A DNA stretch of 64,000 nucleotides from contig NZ_LGDG01000261.1 in NCBI RefSeq assembly GCF_001279775.1, forward strand, positions 34,747-98,746, read 5' to 3'. The stretch's first letter is position 1, and each line of letters opens with the position of its first letter. This DNA is from Streptomyces sp. MMG1533 (GTDB lineage: Bacteria; Actinomycetota; Actinomycetes; Streptomycetales; Streptomycetaceae). The translations under genes and the position numbers were made by a program. The notes beneath the pieces were generated by a model. The model saw only the letters and a program-made list of their open reading frames with translations. It was not told the DNA's origin and did not search any database. Below are positions 43,397 through 50,708 of the stretch, one piece after another.

Positions 43397-43996
43397 ATGG
43401 CTGAGGCCGCAACGGTGCGTCGCAGTCGGATCACGCCCGAGCGCGAGGCCGAGTTGTACGCGGCCGTGCTCGACCTGCTCCGGGAAGTCGGCTACGACGC
43501 CCTCACCATGGACGCCGTGGCCACCCGCACACGATCCAGCAAGGCGACGCTCTACCGCCAGTGGGGCGGCAAGCCCGAGCTGGTCGTCAAGGCCATGCGG
43601 CACAGCAAGCCGGGCAATACCGGCGATGTCGACACCGGCTCCCTGCGGGGCGACTTCCACACCCTCGTGTCACGCGAGGACAACTGCACCATGGAGCGGA
43701 ACTCCGACCTGATGCGGGCGCTGGCCATGGCGGCCCACTCGAATCCGGATCTCATGCGGGCACTCAAGGAGCTGCTCGTCGAACCGGAGATGGGTGAATT
43801 CCAAAAGGTCATGCAGCGCGCGGTGGACCGCGGTGAGGTCCGGGCCGACTGCCCGGCGCGTGAATTCGTCGTGCACATGATGGTCGGCGCCTTCGCCACC
43901 CGCACGCTGATCGACGAGCTGCCGCCCACGCAGGAATTCCTTCGTTCGTACATCGACGCCGTCGTCCTCCCCGCCCTCGGCGCCCCCACCACCTGA
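43397..43996 (+). CDS. TetR-family regulator of the MMPL exporter
   Basis: 199 residues from ATG 43397 (GGGAAGG upstream). The HTH is ELYAAVLDLLREVGYDALTM then AVATRTRSSKATLYRQWGGK. The C-terminal domain (TetR_C_16-like, ADCPAREFVVHMMVGAF) is that of regulators paired with RND/MMPL exporters. The MMPL gene follows in the same direction after 123 bp. The two palindromic operators upstream suggest autoregulation and control of the exporter, perhaps of tricorn as well. Confidence 0.92.
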   Translation: MAEAATVRRSRITPEREAELYAAVLDLLREVGYDALTMDAVATRTRSSKATLYRQWGGKPELVVKAMRHSKPGNTGDVDTGSLRGDFHTLVSREDNCTMERNSDLMRALAMAAHSNPDLMRALKELLVEPEMGEFQKVMQRAVDRGEVRADCPAREFVVHMMVGAFATRTLIDELPPTQEFLRSYIDAVVLPALGAPTT

Positions 43997-44119
43997 GACC
44001 TCCCCGCCAGTCACCACCTGACGTCACCGCTCAAGTCGTCGGGACGATCACCCCTGCCACCCACCGGGCTGATCACCCCTTCCCTGCACACCACACGACC
44101 TGACCGGGAGTACGCCCTC

Positions 44120-46357
44120 GTGGCCACGTTCCTCTACAAACTCGGCCGGCTCGCCTTCCGGCGACGGCATTTCGTCGCCCTGATATGGGTCGCCCTGCTG
44201 ACGCTCGCCGGCGTCGGCGCGGCCAGCGCCCCCTCCGCGGGCTCCACCTCCTTCTCCATCCCAGGCACCGAGGCGCAGAAGGCCTTCGACCTGCTGGAAC
44301 AGCGTTTCCCCGGCGCCAGCGCCGACGGAGCGACCGGGCGCATCGTCTTCAAGGCGCCCGAGGGCCAGAAGATGACGGACGCCGCCAACAAGGCGACCGT
44401 CGAGAAGACCGTCAAGGAACTGGGCGACGGCTCCGAAGTCGTCTCCGTCACCGACCCGTTCACGACGAACGCCGTGAGCAAGGACGGCACGGTCGCCTAC
44501 ACGTCCGTGAAGTACGACGCCCCCGGCATGGAGCTGAAGGACGCGACCCGGGACGCCCTCGAGGCGGCCGCGGACGAGGCACAGGCCACCGGGCTGACCG
44601 TCGACGTCGGAGGCGACGCCCTGCAGGCCGCGGCCGAGCCGGGGGCGGTGGGCGAGATCGTCGGTCTCGCCATCGCCGCGGTCGTCCTCGTCGTCACCCT
44701 GGGCTCGCTGGTCGCGGCGGGGCTACCGCTGCTGACGGCGATCATCGGCGTCGGCATCGGCGTCTCCACCATCACCGCCCTCGCCAAGGCGCTCGACCTC
44801 GGCGACACCACCTCCACACTCGCGCTGATGATCGGTCTCGCGGTCGGCATCGACTACGCGCTGTTCATCGTCTCCCGCTACCGGAGCGAGCTGGCCGAAG
44901 GCCGTGACCGCGAGGAGGCGGTCGGCCGCGCCACCGGCACCGCCGGTTCGGCGGTGGTCTTCGCGGGTCTCACCGTCGTGATCGCACTGGCGGGCCTCTC
45001 GGTCGTCGGCGTCCCGATGCTGACCAAGATGGGCCTCGCGGCGGCGGGCACGGTCGTGGTGGCCGTCCTCATCGCGCTGACCATGATCCCGGCGCTGCTC
45101 GGGTACGCGGGCAGGAAGGTCCGGCCGACGGGCGAGAAGCGCAAGCGGCGTGGCGGCGACACGTCCGAGGCGCCCGCGAAGTCCGAGGCGCAGGCCAAGC
45201 CCGGCATGGGCACCCGTTGGGCGAGCTTCGTCATCCGCCGTCCGGTCGCCGTGCTGCTGCTCGGCGTGGTCGGTCTGGGTGCGATCGCCGTTCCGGCCAC
45301 CCAGCTGGAGCTCGGCCTGCCCGACGACGGCTCGCAGCCGACGTCCACCACACAGCGCCGGGCGTACGACCTGCTGTCGGAGGGCTTCGGCCCCGGCTTC
45401 AACGGCCCCCTGATGATCGTGGTCGACGCCAAGGACAGCGACGACCCCAAGACGGCGGCCACCACGGTCACCGACGGGATCAAGGGTCTGGGGGACGTCG
45501 TGACGGTGACCCCGGCGGCGTTCAACAAGGCCGGCGACACCGCGACGATCACCGTGATCCCGGACTCCAAGCCGTCCTCGGTACAGACCGAGGACCTGGT
45601 GCACGCCATCCGTGACCAGGGCACCGACGTCGAGGCGGACACGGGCGCGAGGGTCCTGGTCACCGGTACCACCGCGATGAACATCGACTTCTCGCAGAAG
45701 CTCACCGACGCGCTGATCCCGTACCTGGCCCTGGTGGTCGGCCTCGCCTTCCTGCTCCTGATCGTGATCTTCCGCTCGATCCTGGTCCCGCTGAAGGCGG
45801 CCCTCGGCTTCCTGCTCAGCGTGCTCGCCGCGCTCGGTGCCGTGGTCGCGGTCTTCCAGTGGGGCTGGCTCGGCGGTCTGATCGGTGTCGAGGAGACCGG
45901 CCCGATCATGTCGATGATGCCGATCTTCATGGTGGGCGTGGTCTTCGGTCTCGCGATGGACTACGAGGTCTTCCTCGTGACCCGCATGCGGGAGGCGTAC
46001 GTCCACGGCGAGTCGCCGAGCCAGTCCATCGTGACCGGCTTCCGGCACAGTGCCCGGGTCGTGGCCGCCGCCGCGGTCATCATGATGGCCGTCTTCGGCG
46101 GCTTCATCAGCTCCAGCGAGTCGATGATCAAGATGATCGGCTTCGGTCTGGCGATCGCGGTGTTCTTCGACGCGTTCGTGGTCCGCATGGCGATCGTCCC
46201 GGCGGTGCTCGCGCTCCTCGGCAGGAAGGCCTGGTGGCTGCCGAAGTGGCTGGACCGCGCCCTGCCGAACGTGGACGTCGAGGGCGAGAGCCTGCGCACG
46301 CAGGACGACATCAAGGACGCGGATCCGGACGAGGACCGGAAGCTGGTGCGCGTCTGA
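44120..46357 (+). CDS. MMPL-family RND transporter
   Basis: 745 residues, about 12 transmembrane helices in two halves. Each half carries a large extracytoplasmic loop (about residues 40-190 and 395-545). The conserved family motifs GLAVGIDYALFIVSRYRSEL (about 243-262) and VVFGLAMDYEVFLVTRMREA (about 610-629) hold the proton-relay Asp-Tyr. It exports lipids or hydrophobic metabolites powered by the proton gradient. GTG at 44120 with GGGAG upstream. A terminator-like hairpin follows. Substrate unknown; ActII-ORF3 is a streptomycete relative. Confidence 0.94.
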   Translation: MATFLYKLGRLAFRRRHFVALIWVALLTLAGVGAASAPSAGSTSFSIPGTEAQKAFDLLEQRFPGASADGATGRIVFKAPEGQKMTDAANKATVEKTVKELGDGSEVVSVTDPFTTNAVSKDGTVAYTSVKYDAPGMELKDATRDALEAAADEAQATGLTVDVGGDALQAAAEPGAVGEIVGLAIAAVVLVVTLGSLVAAGLPLLTAIIGVGIGVSTITALAKALDLGDTTSTLALMIGLAVGIDYALFIVSRYRSELAEGRDREEAVGRATGTAGSAVVFAGLTVVIALAGLSVVGVPMLTKMGLAAAGTVVVAVLIALTMIPALLGYAGRKVRPTGEKRKRRGGDTSEAPAKSEAQAKPGMGTRWASFVIRRPVAVLLLGVVGLGAIAVPATQLELGLPDDGSQPTSTTQRRAYDLLSEGFGPGFNGPLMIVVDAKDSDDPKTAATTVTDGIKGLGDVVTVTPAAFNKAGDTATITVIPDSKPSSVQTEDLVHAIRDQGTDVEADTGARVLVTGTTAMNIDFSQKLTDALIPYLALVVGLAFLLLIVIFRSILVPLKAALGFLLSVLAALGAVVAVFQWGWLGGLIGVEETGPIMSMMPIFMVGVVFGLAMDYEVFLVTRMREAYVHGESPSQSIVTGFRHSARVVAAAAVIMMAVFGGFISSSESMIKMIGFGLAIAVFFDAFVVRMAIVPAVLALLGRKAWWLPKWLDRALPNVDVEGESLRTQDDIKDADPDEDRKLVRV

Positions 46358-46382
46358 CGCGTATCGCTTCCGCTGCTTGACC

Positions 46383-46424
46383 AGCCGGTGAGGGCTCCGT
46401 GGGGACGGGGTGTCCTCACCGGCT
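46383..46424. terminator. hairpin terminating MMPL, overlapping MarR 3' end
   Basis: AGCCGGTGAGG (46383-46393) pairs with CCTCACCGGCT (46414-46424), followed by TT. The second arm includes the stop codon of the convergent MarR gene. Confidence 0.7.
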
Positions 46425-46892
46425 TTCCGCGTCCTGGCCGAGCGGGGTGTCGAGGAGCGCGGTGAGCGTGCGCTTCAGGTCGTCGGTCCGCGGGTCGTCC
46501 AGCCCGCCGAGCGGGGTGAGCAGCTGGTCGAGCAGTACCTGTACGGCCGCGATGGCCGGCCGCACGGCCGCCCGCCCCTCACCGGTCAGCGCCAGCCGTA
46601 CGACCCGGGTGTCCTCGGTGTCCCGGGCGCGGCGGATCAGCCCGGCCGCCTCCAGGGAACGGGCCAGCTTCGAGACGTACAGCGCCTCGAGCCCCGTGTA
46701 GTCGGCGAGCTCCCGCTGACTGGGCTGCCGCCCCGACCGCTCCATCCCGCTCAGGGAGGCCAGCAGGACGTACTGGGCGTGGGTCAGGTTCAGGGGCGCG
46801 AGGGCCTGGTCGACGGCGGTACGCCACTTGTTGGCCAGGCGCCAGACGAGGTAGCCGGGGGTGGGGCCGAGGGCCTTCGGTGCGTCACTCAC
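46416..46892 (-). CDS. MarR-family transcriptional regulator
   Basis: 158 residues. LTHAQYVLLASLSGME precedes the winged HTH PSQRELADYTGLEALYVSKL (about residues 57-76) and the wing RRARDTEDTRVVRLALTGEG. GTG at 46892 overlaps the last 8 bp of the upstream GNAT gene on the same strand, so the two are probably co-expressed. No signal for a particular ligand; no Cys in the OhrR position. Confidence 0.9.
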   Translation of the reverse strand: MSDAPKALGPTPGYLVWRLANKWRTAVDQALAPLNLTHAQYVLLASLSGMERSGRQPSQRELADYTGLEALYVSKLARSLEAAGLIRRARDTEDTRVVRLALTGEGRAAVRPAIAAVQVLLDQLLTPLGGLDDPRTDDLKRTLTALLDTPLGQDAESR

Positions 46893-47535
46893 GCCCGGTA
46901 CTGTATATGGCTACTGTCTCGCGCCCGAGGTAGGTGACGCCCGGATCGGCGCCGGGCACCTCGATCTCGTCGAACCCGAGACGGTCGTAGAAGGCCCGGG
47001 CGGGCGTGTTGGCGGTGACCATGGAGAGGTGCACGGCCGGTACGCCCCTCTGGTGCAGCGCGTCGAGGAACGTCTCCATCAGCGCCCGCCCGTGTCCCAG
47101 CCCCTGCCACTCAGGGAGCAGGTCGATGTGGAGATGGGCCGGGTACGCGGCGACCTCCGGCACGAGCATGCGCTCCGGGTGATGGAGAAGAGGGACGATC
47201 TCCTCGTCCGGAGTGCGCGGCGGAGCGCTCGAAGCCGGGTACCGCTCGGCGACCGACGGAAGCCACTTCGCCCGGTAGTCCTCGACGAAACGGGGCGTGT
47301 CCGCGGTGCCGAGGATGTATCCGACGGCTCGTCCGTGACCGTCGTCCAGTACGAAGGCCAGGTCCGGCTCCAGGTGGACGTACGGCGCCGCGAAGATCGC
47401 CGGAAAGATGGTGGGGTCGGTGTAGTGAGGGCGGCTGTCCTGGCCGACGTGTGCGGTACGGACGCAGATGTCGGCGACGGCCTCGCGGTCGGCCGCGCGG
47501 TAGGGGCGGATGGCGGGTACGGGGGCCGAAGTCAT
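46885..47535 (-). CDS. GNAT-family N-acetyltransferase
   Basis: 216 residues. The N-terminus PAIRPYRAADREAVADICVR and the acetyl-CoA loop LLPEWQGLGHGRALMETFLD (about residues 139-158) define a GNAT. The roughly 40-residue insertion with PSVAERYPASSAPPRTPDEE resembles the O-GlcNAcase-type acetyltransferase-like group of actinomycetes. It starts in an ATGA overlap with the HATPase gene and overlaps the MarR gene downstream, forming HATPase-GNAT-MarR. Substrate unknown. Confidence 0.88.
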   Translation of the reverse strand: MTSAPVPAIRPYRAADREAVADICVRTAHVGQDSRPHYTDPTIFPAIFAAPYVHLEPDLAFVLDDGHGRAVGYILGTADTPRFVEDYRAKWLPSVAERYPASSAPPRTPDEEIVPLLHHPERMLVPEVAAYPAHLHIDLLPEWQGLGHGRALMETFLDALHQRGVPAVHLSMVTANTPARAFYDRLGFDEIEVPGADPGVTYLGRETVAIYSTGRE

Positions 47536-47969
47536 CGTCGTACCTTGCTGGTTCGGGAGCGCTCTCGCAAGGAGCAGTCCAGCTCCGCCCAGACCGTTTT
47601 GCGGGGATGCGGGCCCGGGGCGACGCCCCAGCGGTCGGCGAGGGCGTCGACGAGGAGAAGACCGCGTCCGGATTCGGCGTCCGGTACCGAGCCGAGGCGA
47701 GGGTGACGGTCACCGCGGGTGTCCGTGACCTCGATACGGAGGGTGGTGCCGACGACGTGGAGGGTGACGCGGAAGTCCCTGCCGGGGACGCGGCCGTGGG
47801 TGGCCGCGTTGGTCGCGAGTTCGGCCACGATCTGGGCGGCCTCGTCCAACGGGTACTCCCAGGCGCGGAGTTGCTCGGTGGCCAGGAGCCGGGCGAGGCG
47901 GGCGCCGCGGGGAGTGGAGGAGAGGAGGGCGGTGAAGTTGCGGACGGGGGTGGCGACTTCTTGGTTCAT
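47532..47969 (-). CDS. HATPase_c_2 regulatory ATP-binding protein (anti-sigma-factor-kinase-like)
   Basis: 145 residues of the RsbW/SpoIIAB-like GHKL fold. The N-box is EAAQIVAELATNAATHGRVP (about residues 43-62), followed by LRIEVTDTRGDRHPR and the G-box GRGLLLVDALADRWG. Streptomycetes encode dozens of these next to XRE/DUF397 pairs, as here (the XRE gene is divergent, 136 bp away). It probably acts by binding a regulatory partner and not as a classical sensor kinase. Partner unknown. Confidence 0.9.
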   Translation of the reverse strand: MNQEVATPVRNFTALLSSTPRGARLARLLATEQLRAWEYPLDEAAQIVAELATNAATHGRVPGRDFRVTLHVVGTTLRIEVTDTRGDRHPRLGSVPDAESGRGLLLVDALADRWGVAPGPHPRKTVWAELDCSLRERSRTSKVRR

Positions 47970-48105
47970 GTCACTCAGCGTGGCTGATTCTGCTTGCGTG
48001 GAGGGGTGACGGTGCCTGTGCGTACGGTGACTGTCCTGGCTTTGTCCTGTGCTGTCTCGGCTGTCTCAGGTGACGTACGGGTACGGGTGCGCGTTGGAGG
48101 TGGAC

Positions 48106-48951
48106 ATGAACGAGGGTGCGGACGAAGCGGGTTGGGATGTGGAGCCCGGCGACGAGATCGAGCCGTTGGTTCAGGCGGTGGGGCGCCTGCTCAAGGTGTG
48201 CCGGGAGGCTGCCGGTGTGCGGGCGGCGGATTTCGCGGAAGTCATGGGCTACGGCGAGGACATGATCCGGAAGATCGAGCGTGGGACCCGCATTCCCCGC
48301 CCGGAGTTCCTGGACAGGGCGGACCAGTTCCTGAAGGCACAAGGGCACCTGAGGGCGTTCATGGAGGACGTGCGCAAGGCTCGGTATCCGAAAAAGGTGC
48401 GGGAGCTGGCGCAGTTGGAGGAGCGGGCGGTGGAGATGCTGCTGTACAGCAGCCACAACATCCACGGCCTGTTGCAGACGCCGGAGTACGCGCGCACGCT
48501 GTTCGGGATGAGGCAACCTGCGCTGAGCGAGGACGTCGTGGAGCGGGAAACTGCCGCACGCGTGGCCCGTAACGCCGTCTTCGATCGGGATCCGGCGCCG
48601 ACGCTCAGCTTCGTCCAGGAACAGGTGACCCTCGAACGCCCCTACGGTGGGAAGATGGTGCTGCGCCGACAGCTCGAACACCTCTTGGAGGTAACGCAGT
48701 TGCGGAATGTCACACTCCAGGTCATGCCGACCGATCGCGAGGAGCACGCCGGGGCGGCGGGCCGGATCCAGGTGCTGAAGTTCGCCGACGGCACGGCGAT
48801 CGGACGTTCCAGCGGCGCGTTCAACGGGCGCCCGGTCTCGAACCCCAGGGATCTTCGAATCCTTGAACTGCGCTATGGCATGATCCGGGCGCAGGCTCTC
48901 ACGCCGAGGGAGTCGCAGGCCTTCATCGAGCAAGCGCTGGGGAGACTATGA
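48106..48951 (+). CDS. XRE-family regulator with DUF5753 (Scr1/WhiJ-like)
   Basis: 281 residues from ATG 48106, which has GGAGG 5 bases upstream. The HTH_31-type domain is LLKVCREAAGVRAADFAEVM followed by GYGEDMIRKIERGTRIPRPE (about residues 29-68). DUF5753 occupies the rest, with LLYSSHNIHGLLQTPEYART and the C-terminal ELRYGMIRAQALTPRESQAF. The gene overlaps the DUF397 gene by 4 bp. WhiJ-type and Scr1/Scr2 systems have this layout; in Scr1/Scr2 the DUF397 protein and XRE partner influence secondary metabolism (from memory). Confidence 0.93.
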   Translation: MNEGADEAGWDVEPGDEIEPLVQAVGRLLKVCREAAGVRAADFAEVMGYGEDMIRKIERGTRIPRPEFLDRADQFLKAQGHLRAFMEDVRKARYPKKVRELAQLEERAVEMLLYSSHNIHGLLQTPEYARTLFGMRQPALSEDVVERETAARVARNAVFDRDPAPTLSFVQEQVTLERPYGGKMVLRRQLEHLLEVTQLRNVTLQVMPTDREEHAGAAGRIQVLKFADGTAIGRSSGAFNGRPVSNPRDLRILELRYGMIRAQALTPRESQAFIEQALGRL

Positions 48952-49136
48952 GCACTGCCGAACTCCACTGGGTCAAGAGCAGTTACAGCGACAGCAGCGA
49001 GCCCGGCGACTGCGTCGAGGTGGCCACCACCCCCGCCACCATCCACATCCGTGACTCCAAGACCCCAGAGACTCCTCACCTCGCCGTCTCCCGCGTCACC
49101 TGGGCCGCCTTCCTCGACGGCGTTTCCACCAACTGA
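48948..49136 (+). CDS. DUF397 protein (Scr2-like partner of XRE)
   Basis: 62 residues matching the entire DUF397 domain: LHWVKSSYSDSSEPGDCVEV (about residues 5-24), then IHIRDSKTPETPHLAVSRVT and a C-terminal WAAFLDGV. It starts in an ATGA overlap with the XRE gene. The small partner is thought to bind its cognate XRE protein and modulate DNA binding. The downstream P-loop gene starts 2 bp after its stop, so all three are likely one transcript. Confidence 0.94.
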   Translation: MSTAELHWVKSSYSDSSEPGDCVEVATTPATIHIRDSKTPETPHLAVSRVTWAAFLDGVSTN

Positions 49137-49138
49137 CT

Positions 49139-49681
49139 GTGGGATCGGGGCGGTACGTTCTCACCGGTACGCCGGGTGCGGGCAAGACGTCGATCCTGCG
49201 GGGTCTGGCCGAACTCGGCTACGAGGTCGTGGAAGAGGCGGCCACCGCGGTCATCGCACGGGCGCAGGCCCAAGGCGAGGAGGAGCCGTGGACGCGGGCG
49301 GGCTTTGCCGATGAGATCGTCGAGCTGCAGAGACAAAGGCAGTTGGAGACCTGCGCCACAGGCACCGTCCAGGTCTTCGACCGGTCCCCGGTGTGCACGC
49401 ACGCGCTGGCCAACTACCTGGGGCGGCCGGTGTCCCGGGCCCTGACCGAGGAGATCGAGCGGATCACCGCCGAGGAGATCTACGAGCGGCAGGTGTTCTT
49501 CGTCCGCAACCTGGGGTTCTGCGAGCCCACCGCAGCCCGCCGGATCACCTTCCAGGAGTCGCTGGCCTTCGAGGAGCTCCACGAACAGAGCTATCGCGCA
49601 TTCGGGTACGAACTCGTCGACGTCCCGGCCGGCGACCTTGCGTACCGGGTGGCGGCGGTCAGTTCAGTGATCGGGGTGTAG
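49139..49681 (+). CDS. AAA_28-type P-loop ATPase
   Basis: 180 residues. The Walker A is YVLTGTPGAGKTSIL (about residues 6-20), and a second conserved patch VQVFDRSPVCTHALANYLG (about 78-96) replaces Walker B. RRITFQESLAFEELHEQSYR near the end is typical of AAA_28/NadR-kinase-like small ATPases of unknown role. GTG at 49139, 2 bp after DUF397. Its last 18 bp overlap the convergent BtrH-like gene. It may be a small-molecule kinase or switch of this island. Confidence 0.85.
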   Translation: MGSGRYVLTGTPGAGKTSILRGLAELGYEVVEEAATAVIARAQAQGEEEPWTRAGFADEIVELQRQRQLETCATGTVQVFDRSPVCTHALANYLGRPVSRALTEEIERITAEEIYERQVFFVRNLGFCEPTAARRITFQESLAFEELHEQSYRAFGYELVDVPAGDLAYRVAAVSSVIGV

Positions 49682-50659
49682 GCGGCTCAGCGCCTGCATG
49701 GCCTCGCGCTCCACGCGGGAAAGGTCGCCAAGGAGGGTGCCTGCCTGTACGAGGTACTTCGGATCGCCTGACGCACCGGCCTGTGTGATCAGTGCCGCGG
49801 CTTCCGTCCACAGGGTGGCTGCCTCCGCGTACAACCGGTGGCCGGTGCGCAGGTGGCCGCTGTCGACCTGTTGGGTGCATTCGGCGAGGAAGTCGCGGTA
49901 GAGGTTGCGGAACAGGGCGCCGCCGGTCCCGGCCTTCTCCATCAGGAGGGCGGCCTGCGTCAGGTCCCGCTGCGGGTCGTCGGTGCGCTGGAGCCAGGTG
50001 CGTACCCGCTTGCCGGCCTTCTCGATGCCGCGGTGGCCGAGGTTGGCGATGGGCGGGTCGAGGAAGGCGTCGGCGCAGGCGGTGATCGCGGGAATGATCC
50101 GGGTCTGTGGGGAGGGCAGGTTCCTCGGAACGGTGAGGGTGAAGGACCGGTGCCTGGCGGTCATCGGACCGCGCGCGGCCCTGGCCTCGGCGAGGCTGGT
50201 CCGGCTGGTGGACACCGCTCCGCCCTGCTGGTCGGTGTCCACCAGGAAGGCGTCGTGGTCGTCGTAGCCGTACATGGCGACGACATGACCGCCGAAGTGC
50301 ACCTTCGACCCGAAGTAGTCCAGGTGGTAGCTGTCGAGCTGCAGTCCGACGGGGTGGCCGGCATCGATGGGGGCCACCACGTTCTCCCATGCCCTGCGGG
50401 GCGAGGTGGTCTCCTGGACCAGAAGCTCCAGCTCGAGTCCGGTGGCAAGGTTTCTGGTGAGGTCGAAAGGTTTGACCCGTCCCCCCAGGAAGGGAAAGCC
50501 CATGTTCTTGCTGTCCCAGTAGATGAAGGACAGACCGGAGCCGAGGCCGAAGAGCATGGGCTCGGACAGATCGAGGCCCTGGTGCCGCAGCAGCACCCCC
50601 AGGGCTGTCGTCTCGCAGTGCTGCGTACCGCGGGCATCGATGTCGATCACCGTGCTCAT
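49664..50659 (-). CDS. BtrH-like protein (BtrH_N + DUF4872), acyltransferase/peptidase fold
   Basis: 331 residues. The N-terminal BtrH_N domain has a cysteine-protease-like triad: Cys15 in RGTQHCETTAL, His in VHFGGHVVAMYGYDDHD (about residues 121-137) and Asp in FLVDTDQQGG. LFGLGSGLSFIYWDSKNMGF is a family hallmark. The C-terminal DUF4872 is helical. In butirosin biosynthesis BtrH transfers an acyl group from carrier protein BtrI to an aminoglycoside. No carrier protein or sugar pathway is seen here. ATG has GGGGAGGAAGG upstream. It faces the P-loop gene and is divergent from the Imm49 gene. Confidence 0.85.
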   Translation of the reverse strand: MSTVIDIDARGTQHCETTALGVLLRHQGLDLSEPMLFGLGSGLSFIYWDSKNMGFPFLGGRVKPFDLTRNLATGLELELLVQETTSPRRAWENVVAPIDAGHPVGLQLDSYHLDYFGSKVHFGGHVVAMYGYDDHDAFLVDTDQQGGAVSTSRTSLAEARAARGPMTARHRSFTLTVPRNLPSPQTRIIPAITACADAFLDPPIANLGHRGIEKAGKRVRTWLQRTDDPQRDLTQAALLMEKAGTGGALFRNLYRDFLAECTQQVDSGHLRTGHRLYAEAATLWTEAAALITQAGASGDPKYLVQAGTLLGDLSRVEREAMQALSRLHPDH

Positions 50660-50696
50660 GCCTTCCTCCCCTTCCTGTGACGCCGAAGCGGCTTCG

Positions 50697-50702
50697 TAGA
50701 GT
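50697..50702 (+). promoter_or_regulatory. -10 box TAGAGT close to GTG, likely leaderless mRNA
   Basis: TAGAGT ends 6 bp before the GTG at 50709, and no Shine-Dalgarno is present. Transcription would start at or next to the start codon, as in many actinomycete leaderless genes. Confidence 0.5.
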
Positions 50703-50708
50703 GTTCGG

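Noticed and set aside
49664..50659. BtrH-like gene considered as part of an aminoglycoside cluster
   Set aside because: No carrier protein, ligase, sugar or deoxystreptamine gene is present in the neighbourhood.
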